Shown here: positions 39,488 through 48,995 of the stretch, in pieces
Numbering within the stretch: the stretch's first letter is position 1
How the letters are laid out: each line of letters opens with the position of its first letter
Origin: Coxiellaceae bacterium
Lineage (GTDB): Bacteria; Pseudomonadota; Gammaproteobacteria; Comchoanobacterales; Comchoanobacteraceae
Length of the DNA stretch: 64,000 nt
Direction: 5' to 3'
NCBI GenBank assembly: GCA_902603055.1
Contig: CACKTD010000001.1
Span: 62,001 to 126,000 of the forward strand
Translations under genes and position numbers: made by a program
The notes under the pieces: model-generated
What the model saw: only the letters and a program-made list of their open reading frames with translations
The model's database searches: none
Told to the model about the DNA's origin: nothing

Positions 39488-40612
39488 ATGTCTGAAAAAG
39501 AAAAAACAGTATTAGCATTTGAGATTACAAGTGGTCGGCTATTGGAGGGATTAAAGCAAGTTGCGGGTGTTATTGAAAATGCACAAGTTATGCAGATTTT
39601 GTCGTGTGTGAAGATCACGCTTTATCCTGGTAAATTGGTGTTGCTTGCATCTGATTCAGATATTCAGATTTCAGCAGTCGTTGAGGATGAGCAATTGTCA
39701 GTGGATGGTGCGATGAGTGTTGCTGTCCCTGGAAAGAAATTGTTAGAAATTTGTCGCTCATTACCAGCAGATGAGCGCATTCAATTTGCTCAGTACGGCC
39801 ATTGGCTTGAGGTGAAGGCACGGCGCACACAGTTTAAGTTGGCGACCATGAATTATCAAGATTTTCCAGAGTACGTAGTTGACTCTGGCCAGCGTTTTTC
39901 TATACCTGCAAAGGATTTGATTCCTGCTTTATCTCAAACAGTGTTTGCAATGGCTATTCACGATGTTCGTCAATTTTTAAATGGTCTTTTGATTGATGTG
40001 ACTACTGATACAATTCGCTTTGTTGCAACCGATAGTCATCGTCTTGGAATGTATCAGATTGCTTCTACTGCTCATGAGTCGATTCGATTGATACTGCCAC
40101 GTAAAGCAACTCTTGAGCTGCAAAAGCTAATGCGTTATGGCTCTGAAGATGTTAATTTCATATGTACAGATAAAATGGTTAGTTTTGAGTCGGGATCCTT
40201 TATTTTGTCGAGTAGTTTAATTGCTGGTGCTTATCCGGATTACAATCGATTGATTCCCAAGGGGGAGCTTGCAAAGTGTGCATTGTCAACAGACGCCCTT
40301 AAATCTGCATTGAACCGAGCAGCAATTCTTTCACAAGACCGCTTCAAGTCAGTTCGGTTAAAATTTGCTAATAAGGAACTAACACTTTTCGCAGATAACT
40401 CACATAATGAGCAGGTTCAAGAGAGCGTTCCAGTTTTTGATTTAAATCATGAGGGGCAAATTGCATTTAATTTAAATTATTTGCTGGATGTTCTAAATGT
40501 CATTGATGCTGAAAATGTTGAAATAAATTTTGGAGAATCAAAGCAGGCTGTCTTAATTCGTTCTGATTCCAGCTCACCAGCATTATTTATTATCATGCCA
40601 CTTACTCTTTAA
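39488..40612 (+). CDS. dnaN: DNA polymerase III beta sliding clamp
   Basis: Ring-shaped processivity factor. Three tandem clamp folds are visible by weak repetition, including VVEDEQLSVDGAMSVAVPGKKLL, FVATDSHRLGMYQ and the C-terminal SSSPALFIIMPLTL that usually forms the last strand near the hydrophobic cleft. The length of 374 residues is close to the E. coli 366. It starts 9 bases after dnaA, and its stop overlaps recF (TAATG). Confidence 0.97.
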   Translation: MSEKEKTVLAFEITSGRLLEGLKQVAGVIENAQVMQILSCVKITLYPGKLVLLASDSDIQISAVVEDEQLSVDGAMSVAVPGKKLLEICRSLPADERIQFAQYGHWLEVKARRTQFKLATMNYQDFPEYVVDSGQRFSIPAKDLIPALSQTVFAMAIHDVRQFLNGLLIDVTTDTIRFVATDSHRLGMYQIASTAHESIRLILPRKATLELQKLMRYGSEDVNFICTDKMVSFESGSFILSSSLIAGAYPDYNRLIPKGELAKCALSTDALKSALNRAAILSQDRFKSVRLKFANKELTLFADNSHNEQVQESVPVFDLNHEGQIAFNLNYLLDVLNVIDAENVEINFGESKQAVLIRSDSSSPALFIIMPLTL

Positions 40613-41658
40613 TGATTTTAGATAAAATAGTACTTACCTCCTTTCGTTGTTTTAATCAGTTTAATTTGCAATTAGATTCTAATGCCACAATCATTGCGGG
40701 CGCTAATGGTTCAGGGAAGACGTCTATTCTTGAAGCAATTTATCTCTTAGGTTATATGCGGTCATTCCGTACGCATAAGCTAGGGCATTTAATTGGATAT
40801 GATCAAGGTGCATTTACGCTTTTTTCTAAATTGTCTACAGGATCCAGTTTTGGTGTCGAAAAAGGGTCAAGTGGGGATGTTCGTCGAATAGTAGATGGCG
40901 CTTCTGTTAAGGCCAATGAGTTTGTAAGTCAATTCTTGCCTATCTTATTCATTGATTCTTCATCTCATCGTTTGTTTACAAACCAAAGTGTTTATCGTCG
41001 TCAACTGTTGGATTGGGGCGTTTACTACGTGGATCCATTATTTGGTTCCACGTGGAACAAGTATCAACAAATATTAAAGCAGCGTAATAGCTTGTTGAAA
41101 CAAAGAGCACCAACAGAAGAGATAAAAGTATGGGATAGCCAATTAGTAATGCTGGGTGAAAAAATAAATAGCATGCGTAGAAACTATGCAGAAGAGTTGG
41201 ATAGACAATTTCAAAAAACAATTGAATCATTTGAATTGCCAAGAAGAGATATTAAACTACAATATTATTGTGGATGGGAGAAAGATAAGTCACTTGCAAC
41301 GGTACTGACAGAAAATCTATATAATGATATTAAACTCGGTTATACACAATACGGTCCACAAAGAGCTAAAATAGATACTGTGATAAATTCAGACAATATA
41401 AAATATCATTTTTCAGAAGGACAACAAAAAATAGTACATTACGCAATTAAAGTTGCTCAAAGTGAATATTTAAAAGAGAAACTCAATAAGAAGGTATTAT
41501 TCCTGGTAGATGATTTGAGTGCAGAGCTTGATATTAATAACCAAACAAAACTTATTAGATTGCTTGAAAATATTGAAAATCAGGTAATCATTACAACAGT
41601 TAAAGATGAAATATCAAAGGTAATAGAGAAAAGTTATAAAACAATTCATCTAGAATGA
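40612..41658 (+). CDS. recF: DNA replication and repair protein RecF
   Basis: SMC-like ATPase of the RecFOR gap-repair pathway. Walker A is AGANGSGKTSILEAIYLLGY, followed by the conserved RSFRTHKLGHLI. The GPQRAKI and SEGQQKIVHYAIKVAQ segments hold the signature motif, and VDDLSAELD is Walker B. The 348 residues are typical. It has dnaN overlapping its start by one base. gyrB, often next, is absent; nth converges 72 bases downstream. Confidence 0.95.
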   Translation: MILDKIVLTSFRCFNQFNLQLDSNATIIAGANGSGKTSILEAIYLLGYMRSFRTHKLGHLIGYDQGAFTLFSKLSTGSSFGVEKGSSGDVRRIVDGASVKANEFVSQFLPILFIDSSSHRLFTNQSVYRRQLLDWGVYYVDPLFGSTWNKYQQILKQRNSLLKQRAPTEEIKVWDSQLVMLGEKINSMRRNYAEELDRQFQKTIESFELPRRDIKLQYYCGWEKDKSLATVLTENLYNDIKLGYTQYGPQRAKIDTVINSDNIKYHFSEGQQKIVHYAIKVAQSEYLKEKLNKKVLFLVDDLSAELDINNQTKLIRLLENIENQVIITTVKDEISKVIEKSYKTIHLE

Positions 41659-41730
41659 TAGATATTTTAAATTAGTAAAAAAATATAATAGTAATAAAAT
41701 AATAATATGTTATTAACATTCATTATAATA

Positions 41731-42387
41731 TTAAGCATTTTTGGTTTTTATTACATTCGTTGATTTTTTGTAAAATTTACATATAGAAGTAATTGGGCAC
41801 ATTTCACAAAGAGGTGCTCGAGCTTTACAGATATAGCGCCCATGTAAAATTAAAAAGTGATGTGCGTATTTTAAATATTGTTTAGGTGTTACTTTAAGAA
41901 GTTTTTCTTCCACTGCAGTCAATGATTTGAAGTCAGCTAGACCTGTACGTCTGCTCACACGATAAACATGTGTATCAACAGCAATAGTTGGGATACCAAA
42001 TGCTTCGTTTAAGACAACATTAGCAGTTTTTCTACCAACGCCAGGCAGTTTTTCTAATGATTCTCTTGTAGATGGTACAATGCCATCATATTCCTCAATT
42101 AATATTTTACATGTCTTGATAATATTGTTTGCTTTGGCATTGTACAGACCAATTGTTTTAATGAATGGTATTAAACCATCTACTCCAAGATTAAAGATAG
42201 ATTCAGGATCGTTTGCAATTTTAAATAAGGGTTTAGTGGCTTTGTTAACACTAATATCAGTAGCTTGCGCCGACAGAATAACAGACACAAGCAGTTCAAA
42301 GTGATTATGATGTACAAGCTCAGTTTGTGGTGCTGGACTTTTCTTAGCAAGTGCTTTATAAAGTTCTAAAATATCAACTTTCTTCAA
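41731..42387 (-). CDS. nth: Endonuclease III
   Basis: Base-excision DNA glycosylase/AP lyase for oxidised pyrimidines. The helix-hairpin-helix LEKLPGVGRKTANVVLNEAF, the catalytic Asp in AVDTHVYRVSRRTGL and the 4Fe-4S cysteines in CKARAPLCEMCPITSICKF are all present. The TTG at 42387 was chosen: it follows AGGG and starts KKVDILELYKAL, matching the family N-terminus, whereas the in-frame ATG at 42450 adds unrelated residues. It overlaps the 3' end of rnfB by 14 bases. Confidence 0.93.
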   Translation of the reverse strand: MKKVDILELYKALAKKSPAPQTELVHHNHFELLVSVILSAQATDISVNKATKPLFKIANDPESIFNLGVDGLIPFIKTIGLYNAKANNIIKTCKILIEEYDGIVPSTRESLEKLPGVGRKTANVVLNEAFGIPTIAVDTHVYRVSRRTGLADFKSLTAVEEKLLKVTPKQYLKYAHHFLILHGRYICKARAPLCEMCPITSICKFYKKSTNVIKTKNA

Positions 42388-42982
42388 CAGTATGACCCTT
42401 GATAGAGGCAGCATGCGCAATTGCCATTTGAATGAAGTTTGATGCATCAATTTTTGATGAATGTTTTAATTGATGTGTGCTGGTTGTCTTTTTATGATGC
42501 TGATAACTGAGTCGATCATTACGTTGCTGATAACGTTCTTTTAAAAAGGCTGGTGCAGGTAATGTAGATGCATCAATTGTCTCAATACAATCGACTGGAC
42601 ATGCGGGAATACATAAGTTACAGCCAGTGCAAATATCTGAAATAATATGATGCATTGTGCGAGATGCCCCAATAATAGCATCTACGGGGCATGCTTGGAT
42701 GCATTTTGTACACCCCACGCAGTTTTTGGCATCAATCTCCACTTTAGAAATCGACTGTTCCTTATTCATAAGTTCATGTGTAAGTACATCAAAACGTGGA
42801 CGTTCTAATATATCTGAAATTGCATGGTAAGTTTTTACACCACCAGGAAGACATTTATTTATATTCTCATTCTTATTTATAATTGCGTCAGCGTATGGCC
42901 TACAACCATCATATTCACACTGCTTACACTGTGTTTGAGGTAGTAAGGATTCGATTTGATCAATTTGTTTTGAAGTGCTCAT
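42374..42982 (-). CDS. rnfB: RnfB-like ferredoxin, soluble stand-alone form
   Basis: This is an iron-sulfur protein of the RnfB family. The N-terminal Fe-S domain has the CKQCEYDGCRPYADAI and KCLPGGV pattern. Two 4Fe-4S ferredoxin motifs follow: CVGCTKCIQACPVDAI and CTGCNLCIPACPVDCIE. The N-terminal membrane anchor of canonical RnfB is missing, and no rnfA, C, D, G or E is nearby, so it is probably a soluble electron carrier rather than part of a pump. It overlaps metG (23 bases) and nth (14 bases). Confidence 0.87.
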   Translation of the reverse strand: MSTSKQIDQIESLLPQTQCKQCEYDGCRPYADAIINKNENINKCLPGGVKTYHAISDILERPRFDVLTHELMNKEQSISKVEIDAKNCVGCTKCIQACPVDAIIGASRTMHHIISDICTGCNLCIPACPVDCIETIDASTLPAPAFLKERYQQRNDRLSYQHHKKTTSTHQLKHSSKIDASNFIQMAIAHAASIKGHTVEES

Positions 42983-44576
42983 TTATTAAGTCAGTATCAA
43001 TGCGTTCAAAAAGCCTTGGAAATGGTGATATGGTTAAATCATTTGGATAAGCAATATCAAAGCTAATATCAATATTTAAGTACTCAAATGTCTTTGCAGC
43101 AAGTTCAGGCATAACAGGTGCTAAATAGGCAATGAGACGAATAAATAGATAAAAGCCAAGAGAACAAATTAATTGAGCATTTTCAATATCATTTGCTTTT
43201 GCCAGCTTCCACGGTGCACTTTCTGCAATAAATTGATTTACATGATCAGCAAAACTAGTAATGGTGCGGATTACATGATGAAATTGCCGTGCTTGAAAGT
43301 CTTTTAATATTTTTGAATGGTTTTCATGAAGGCGAGTTAACAGCGTATGATCCATAATGTTTTCTGAGAGCTTGCCATCACAGTATTTGACTAAAATACT
43401 CGCATTACGACTACCAATATTAATTATTTTACCAACAATATCTGTGTTGATTTTTTGTATAAAGTCATCCCAACTAAAATCAATGTCTTGAATTTGATCA
43501 GTTAGTTTAGATGCAAAGTAGTAACGCAATGCATCAGCTGGCAGATGTTTTAAGTATTGCTCAGCTGTAATATAAGTGCCTTTTGATTTAGACATCTTTT
43601 GTTTATTAATGGTAATAAATCCATGAGGAAATATAGAGGTCGGTACTTGAATATTGGCTGCATTTAGTACGCTTGGCCAAAAAATGCCATGAAAATACAT
43701 AATATCTTTTCCAATAAAGTGATATATTGATGAGGATGTATTTTCCCACCATAAAGATTCAAATTCATACTCAGGGTTTGAGTTGCAAAAATGCTTTAAT
43801 GCTGCGATATAGCCAATTGGGGCATCCATCCAAACATAGAAGTACTTGCTCTCCATCCCGGGTATTTTGAAGCCAAAATATGGTGCATCTCGCGTGATAT
43901 CCCAGTCTCGAAGTGGTTGATCGATCCATTCAGACAATTTGTTCTTAGCTTGAGGTGAAATCGGTGCGCTATTTAACCATTGTTTTATAAAATCTTGTTG
44001 AGATGAAAGTTGAAAAAAGACATGCTCGGTTTCCTTTGTGATCGGTTTTGCGTTAGAAAGCACAGAATACGGATTAATTAAATCAGTAGGTTCGTAACAT
44101 GCACCACATACCTCACAAGAGTCTCCATATTGATCAGGGGCGCCACACTTCGGACATGTCCCTTTAATGAATCGATCTGGTAAAAACATTTCTACTTTAG
44201 GATCATAAAGTTGTGAAATGGTCTTTTTAACAATATTATCTTGAATGCGACTATAAATGGATTCACATAATTCTTTATTCTCTTCGCTATCAGTGGTGTG
44301 ATAACAATCAAAACTGATATTAAATCCGGTGATGTCTGCTTTATGAAGCTTTGCAATTTTCTCGATATAATCTTTGGGTTTTGTATCATTTTTTTTCGCT
44401 GCAAGCATTATCTGTGTACCGTGCGCGTCATCACCACTTAAAAAAATACAAGGTGTCCCTATCATTCTAAGATACCGAACCCAAATATCCGCCTGAGTTT
44501 GTTCTAAAATATGACCAAGGTGTAGAGGGCCATTAGAATAACATAAGGCTGTGGTTACAATGGTGACGTTTGACAT
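42960..44576 (-). CDS. metG: Methionyl-tRNA synthetase (short form)
   Basis: Charges tRNA-Met and initiator tRNA. The ATG at 44576 gives SNVTIVTTALCYSNGPLHLGH with the HIGH-type motif HLGH. A zinc knuckle, CPKCGAPDQYGDSCEVCG, follows. The KMSKS loop reads KQKMSKSKGTYI. It is 538 residues, without the C-terminal tRNA-binding domain seen in the 677-residue E. coli enzyme, as in many small genomes. It is the first gene of a metG-rnfB-nth unit. Confidence 0.96.
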   Translation of the reverse strand: MSNVTIVTTALCYSNGPLHLGHILEQTQADIWVRYLRMIGTPCIFLSGDDAHGTQIMLAAKKNDTKPKDYIEKIAKLHKADITGFNISFDCYHTTDSEENKELCESIYSRIQDNIVKKTISQLYDPKVEMFLPDRFIKGTCPKCGAPDQYGDSCEVCGACYEPTDLINPYSVLSNAKPITKETEHVFFQLSSQQDFIKQWLNSAPISPQAKNKLSEWIDQPLRDWDITRDAPYFGFKIPGMESKYFYVWMDAPIGYIAALKHFCNSNPEYEFESLWWENTSSSIYHFIGKDIMYFHGIFWPSVLNAANIQVPTSIFPHGFITINKQKMSKSKGTYITAEQYLKHLPADALRYYFASKLTDQIQDIDFSWDDFIQKINTDIVGKIINIGSRNASILVKYCDGKLSENIMDHTLLTRLHENHSKILKDFQARQFHHVIRTITSFADHVNQFIAESAPWKLAKANDIENAQLICSLGFYLFIRLIAYLAPVMPELAAKTFEYLNIDISFDIAYPNDLTISPFPRLFERIDTDLINEHFKTN

Positions 44577-44636
44577 AAATTTCAATATAATCAATACCTG
44601 TAGTCTTTACAAGGCTTTAGTTATTAAGTTTGGAAG

Positions 44637-45938
44637 TTATTGAATTTTAAATTGTTGAGAATCTGCATCGTATTCAAAAATTTCTGCATAACGCCCCCAT
44701 TCGATAATGGTGTCTAAAAGTTCAGTAATGACTTCATCTGAGTAAAACTGATGAAGGCCCTCAGCAATATCTTTTAATTCTATGAAGTGATTAGGCGATT
44801 GTTCAATTTTTTTACGAATATGTAATGCAAGCTCTACATGGGTTAATAATTGGCGGGCAAAGATTTCCTTTCGGCCCAGAATATCGGCATTGATGAAATC
44901 AACCCCTTCACTGGAAAGTTTAATTTTCCCTTTTTTAGTATGTGCAAAGTCTAAAATATCCATCGTTTCTAAGGTATCAAAGAGTTCATCAACATCAAGC
45001 CCGTTTTCTTCTCCAAATCCTGCTAGATCAATGGGCTCATTACCCTCAACTGCTGACTCTAATGCTTCAATTACACCCAGTAATTCAGAGATGGAGGTAT
45101 TGGGTAGCTTGTGGCTAATGGGTGTTGATTTTCTTAAAGCGCCCTTGCCTTTTGCAACTAACTGCGTTTGACTCATATGTTGATAAATTTGGTCCACTAC
45201 TTTGCGGAATTCTGGATCTTCTTCATTACGCTCGTGAGGTAAATCAATTTTAATTTCACTTGCAACTTGCCCAGGGTTACTGGAAAAAATTAATATTCGA
45301 TCAGCAAGAAAAGCAGCTTCTTCAATATTATGCGTGACTAAAAGAATGGCTTGTAGTTGGGAGTTTTTGCTACGGTTGTGCCACATATCTAAAAGGTCTG
45401 CTCTTAAATTTTCTGCGGTCAAAATATCTAAGGATGAAAATGGTTCGTCCATAAGAATAACCTTAGGGTCAACAACCAGTGCGCGAGCAAAACCCACACG
45501 TTGACACATGCCTCCTGATAACTCTTTTGGGTATGCGGATTCAAATCCGTCCATACCTACGATATCAATGACTTTTAAGGATCGTTCCATACGTTCCTTT
45601 TCAGAAAGTGCATACGCATCAAGCCCTAACATAACGTTTTGTAAAACTGTCAACCATGGCAACAATGCAAAATTCTGAAAGACCATACTAAGGCCTTTGA
45701 TTGGTCCAGATATGCGTTGATCTTCCCAGTACACATCACCCTCATTGGGCTCAGAGAGTCCAGAAAGGATTCTCAATAAGGTGGATTTACCAGAGCCAGA
45801 TTTTCCTAGTATCGCAATAATCTCGCCATCGTATAATGAAATATCAATATCATCAAGAACTAAAAATGGATTGTTATCCTTTGTTTTGAAGGATTTTTTT
45901 AACCCAGATGCTCTTAATATTGGCGGTTGATTTTTCAT
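44637..45938 (-). CDS. ABC transporter ATP-binding protein with C-terminal AAA-associated domain
   Basis: Nucleotide-binding subunit of a nitrate/sulfonate/taurine-like importer. Walker A is LGKSGSGKSTLLRI near residue 45, the signature LSGGMCQRVGFARAL, Walker B VILMDEPFSSLD and the switch VTHNIEEAAFLADRI. The region after about residue 270 is a separate alpha-helical domain of the AAA-associated C-terminal type, of unknown function. The gene overlaps the permease by 4 bases. Substrate is unknown. Confidence 0.9.
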   Translation of the reverse strand: MKNQPPILRASGLKKSFKTKDNNPFLVLDDIDISLYDGEIIAILGKSGSGKSTLLRILSGLSEPNEGDVYWEDQRISGPIKGLSMVFQNFALLPWLTVLQNVMLGLDAYALSEKERMERSLKVIDIVGMDGFESAYPKELSGGMCQRVGFARALVVDPKVILMDEPFSSLDILTAENLRADLLDMWHNRSKNSQLQAILLVTHNIEEAAFLADRILIFSSNPGQVASEIKIDLPHERNEEDPEFRKVVDQIYQHMSQTQLVAKGKGALRKSTPISHKLPNTSISELLGVIEALESAVEGNEPIDLAGFGEENGLDVDELFDTLETMDILDFAHTKKGKIKLSSEGVDFINADILGRKEIFARQLLTHVELALHIRKKIEQSPNHFIELKDIAEGLHQFYSDEVITELLDTIIEWGRYAEIFEYDADSQQFKIQ

Positions 45939-47653
45939 AGCATTTTAAATCGTTCAATCGTAAAGTGATAAAGTGGTGCCCATATTAGGCGATTAATTAG
46001 TAACACGTAACAACATAATACCAAAATACCAAGCGCTTGCAATGTATATTCATTCGTATTACTTGCATCGGTAATAAAGGATCCAATGCCTGATGCGATG
46101 ATTTTTTGACCATGCCATGTAATATACTCAGCAACGATGCTAGCATTCCATGCACCACCTGCTGCAGTCACAATACCTGTCATTAGATCTGGCATAATTG
46201 CAGGTATAATAAGTGATCGCCAGTTTGCAAAAGCAGATAGATTTAGTGATTTTACAGCCACTTTTAAATCAGATGAGATGTTCTTCGTGCCAGCAATAAC
46301 GTTGAATAAGATATACCACTGTGTTCCCATAATAATCAATGGAGATACCCATATTTCAGGGTTTAAGTTATATTTTATGATGTAAAGTGTAACTATGGGA
46401 TAGATTAGATTCACTGGAAATGCTGCAATGATCTGAATTATCGGTAAACTAAAGCGTGCAGCACGTGGATTCAATCCAATCCACACCCCAATGGGTACCC
46501 AAACGATGATGCTTAATGTCAGCATACTGAAAATTCTTAAGAAAGTGTAAAACCCAAGTTCAACGACTGTTAAAAATTCCTGTAAGGTAACAAAACTAAG
46601 CAATTGATTAGATAATAATGCACAAAATGCTATGAGTGTTACAACCTCAAAAATTGTCCAAGCAAAGTCTTTATACTGTCTTGTAGCGATGCTCGGGGGC
46701 TCTTTTTTTATTGGTGGAATATCAATGGATGGATAATAAAAGTGCGAGAAAAATTTACCCATATACTTGCCTACTTTTTGGAGTAAAACGGCCTTTGAGC
46801 ATAATACGACGAGCCAAGACCGGTATGCGCTTTCTTTATCTTCCTCGAATTTGCCAAGCCAATGGAATATGGGAGCAAAAATAAATTCATTAGTAATAAT
46901 GATTGATATGAGCATTGTGATGAGCGCATAACCGATGGCATCTAACCGACCTAAATCATCCGCTTGTTGAATGTAGGATCCAATACCTGGTAGTTTGATT
47001 GTGAAAAATTTAAAATTAATGACTTCTGAGGCGACCACAAAAAACCAGCTAGCTGATAAGGAGAGCATCATATTAATAACTAAGGAAGGTGTTGCATATG
47101 GTAGCTCGATTTTTATGAATTTCTGCCATGATGTTAACCCGTAACTCGTCGATATTTCATGATAACTATCGGGAAGGCTTTTAAGGCTTTGATATAATGA
47201 TAAAGCCATGTTCCATGCTTGTGATGTGAAGATTGCAAAAATGGCAGCACACTCAGCTCCAAATAGTGTGCCAGGAAAGAACATTAAAAAACCCCATGAA
47301 AATAGTGATAAAAAACCTAAAATAGGAACTGACTGTAAGATATCAATCAGTGGTATGATGATGCGTTCAGCATATTTGTTTTTAGCAGCTAATGTTCCAA
47401 ATATAAAAGTGAAAATAATTGATATGGCTAGTCCAATTAACATTCGGCTAATACTTCTTAATGCATACTGTGGAAGGTAGATGATATCAAGATGGATTGT
47501 AGTTGTTTCTTCTGGAAGTAACGGTGAAAATTGAGAAAAGCTTAACGCAACAGAAAAGAAAATTACAACAACGAAAGCAAATACAATGATATCCCAACAA
47601 TTAATTGTGGAATGCTCAGATGCAGGCGTCCTTTCATAGCGCTTGAAGTTCAT
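45935..47653 (-). CDS. ABC transporter permease with two fused transmembrane domains
   Basis: The 572-residue protein holds two copies of the binding-protein-dependent permease domain, about residues 1-285 and 335-572. Each has a typical EAA-like loop: STSYGLTSWQKFIKIELPYA in the first and KSLNLSAFANWRSLIIPAIM in the second. It is therefore a complete membrane unit with the adjacent ATPase. No substrate-binding protein gene is next to it, so the ligand cannot be guessed; nitrate, sulfonate or taurine are family suggestions only. Confidence 0.88.
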   Translation of the reverse strand: MNFKRYERTPASEHSTINCWDIIVFAFVVVIFFSVALSFSQFSPLLPEETTTIHLDIIYLPQYALRSISRMLIGLAISIIFTFIFGTLAAKNKYAERIIIPLIDILQSVPILGFLSLFSWGFLMFFPGTLFGAECAAIFAIFTSQAWNMALSLYQSLKSLPDSYHEISTSYGLTSWQKFIKIELPYATPSLVINMMLSLSASWFFVVASEVINFKFFTIKLPGIGSYIQQADDLGRLDAIGYALITMLISIIITNEFIFAPIFHWLGKFEEDKESAYRSWLVVLCSKAVLLQKVGKYMGKFFSHFYYPSIDIPPIKKEPPSIATRQYKDFAWTIFEVVTLIAFCALLSNQLLSFVTLQEFLTVVELGFYTFLRIFSMLTLSIIVWVPIGVWIGLNPRAARFSLPIIQIIAAFPVNLIYPIVTLYIIKYNLNPEIWVSPLIIMGTQWYILFNVIAGTKNISSDLKVAVKSLNLSAFANWRSLIIPAIMPDLMTGIVTAAGGAWNASIVAEYITWHGQKIIASGIGSFITDASNTNEYTLQALGILVLCCYVLLINRLIWAPLYHFTIERFKML

Positions 47654-47768
47654 GATGCTATATTATTATAAATCCAACATAAAATCGACAGCCTAATACC
47701 TTGTTAGTATTAATTAAGCCAAAAAAGATTATATAATCTATAATTTTAAATAGAACCTTGGGGGTTTT

Positions 47769-48272
47769 ATGATAAAAAAAATAAAAATGATTTCAAAAAT
47801 AGCGATGTTTGCTTTATTAGGTGCCACGTATGCAGATGAAGTTACTGTGGATATGTATGATAAAAACGGTAAAGAATTTGGGGAAATAAAAATAATTGAC
47901 ACTGCTCAAGGTGTTTTATTGACAGGAGAGCTTAAAGGCTTACCACCAGGCGCCCATGGGTTTCATATTCATGAGGGTTCTAAATGTACCCCTCCCGATT
48001 TCGAATCAGCTGGTGGCCACTTCAATCCCTTCAATCACAAACATGGATTTTTAGAAAATAAAGAATACCATCTTGGGGATTTACCTAATATCATTGTGAA
48101 CTCAACAGGTGACGTTGCTTTCTCAACATTAGCGGTTGGTGCAACTTTGGAGCCTGGAAAAAACAGTATTAACAACCGGACACTGATTATCCATGAAGAC
48201 CCAGATGATTATGTATCACAACCTTCAGGAAATGCTGGTGCTCGAATATTATGCGGTGAAATAAAATCTTAA
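47769..48272 (+). CDS. sodC: Cu/Zn superoxide dismutase, periplasmic
   Basis: Converts superoxide in the periplasm. A signal peptide (about 1-22) is followed by the fold's copper and zinc ligands in HGFHIHEGSKC and SAGGHFNPFNHKHG. HLGDLPNIIVNSTGD carries further ligands, and GNAGARILCGEI holds the conserved Arg and the disulfide Cys. At 167 residues it is normal. A good GGGGG site precedes the ATG. Intracellular pathogens often carry it, but this alone proves nothing. Confidence 0.95.
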   Translation: MIKKIKMISKIAMFALLGATYADEVTVDMYDKNGKEFGEIKIIDTAQGVLLTGELKGLPPGAHGFHIHEGSKCTPPDFESAGGHFNPFNHKHGFLENKEYHLGDLPNIIVNSTGDVAFSTLAVGATLEPGKNSINNRTLIIHEDPDDYVSQPSGNAGARILCGEIKS

Positions 48273-48365
48273 CTCGGTGAAGGACATTTTCGAGTAATTA
48301 ATTTGCTGTATACACGTTTCTAACAACTGAGTGCAAAAGCATTGTCATCTGTTGCTTCGAATATT

Positions 48366-48818
48366 TCAGCCAAAGGAGTTTATCACTTGTAAAGTAAGGC
48401 TTTCATTATAATCGTCATTAGTCATATTTCTCATGGAATATGCCAAATCAAGAGTTTGGGACATTAAAATTAAAGTTAGCGATATAGTATATAATTGGAA
48501 AACGTAAAATAGGATTGCTAATGCCGGTACTAACAGCTCAAAGGACAATAAAAATAAAAAAGAATCAAGTTTGAGTTGATTGGGAAAAATTTCATTGTTC
48601 AAAAAAATCATGTAATCATTATAAAGCAATAGTTTAGGAGCCATTCCTATACAGTAAGTAGTAACAGATAAAGGTGTTAATGAGGCAAAAGTGGTGAATG
48701 CTGTAGCTGTGAGAGCAAGCGATGGCAGTTGGTAGCTTGTCATGAAAATTGGATTGATTGCTTGTTTAGTAGGCTTTCTATCTTTTCCCATATAGTCTCC
48801 AGATATTAATATATTCAT
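48366..48818 (-). CDS. Unrecognised membrane protein, 150 residues
   Basis: No family is recognised. After a basic N-terminus there is a hydrophobic segment at about residues 32-55 and two more at about 86-104 and 108-120, so three membrane helices are plausible. The C-terminus is polar. It sits alone between sodC and tRNA-Met with about 90 bases of non-coding sequence on the sodC side. It may be a real gene or a degraded one; start choice (ATG 48818) is uncertain. Confidence 0.5.
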   Translation of the reverse strand: MNILISGDYMGKDRKPTKQAINPIFMTSYQLPSLALTATAFTTFASLTPLSVTTYCIGMAPKLLLYNDYMIFLNNEIFPNQLKLDSFLFLLSFELLVPALAILFYVFQLYTISLTLILMSQTLDLAYSMRNMTNDDYNESLTLQVINSFG

Positions 48819-48883
48819 ATTAATCCTTGAAAAATGCTAGGTCAAATTTATTTGATGGGGTTGATGTTAGATGATTTTTAATG

Positions 48884-48957
48884 TGGCTATGGGTGGACTT
48901 GAACCACCGACCTCAGCATTATGAGTGCCGCGCTCTAACCAGCTGAGCTACATAGCC
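48884..48957 (-). tRNA. tRNA-Met, elongator type (anticodon CAT)
   Basis: The minus strand folds as a tRNA with a 7-bp acceptor stem (GGCTATG/CATAGCC), D arm TAGCTCAGCTGGTTAGAGC and anticodon loop CTCATAA with CAT. The T arm holds GGTTCAAGTCC. The acceptor resembles E. coli elongator tRNA-Met rather than initiator (no 1-72 mismatch). A tRNA-Ile with lysidine cannot be fully excluded. CCA is not encoded. Confidence 0.92.
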
Positions 48958-48966
48958 GATTATTGA

Positions 48967-48995
48967 ATATTGGCAATTTCTATCATGTAAGTCAA
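48967..48995 (-). promoter_or_regulatory. Putative promoter of tRNA-Met
   Basis: On the minus strand TTGACT (48990-48995), a 17-base spacer and CAATAT (48967-48972) precede the tRNA 5' end by nine bases. The -35 and spacing mirror the tRNA-Gln promoter in this window, but the -10 is weak. Confidence 0.4.

Noticed and set aside
41659-41730. AT-rich gap after recF as an oriC candidate
   Set aside because: It lacks any recognisable DnaA box and is flanked by convergent genes; only a genome-wide skew would support it.
48273-48365. Possible terminator after sodC
   Set aside because: The best pairing (ACTCG with CGAGT across a 14-base loop) has no T tract and is too weak to call.
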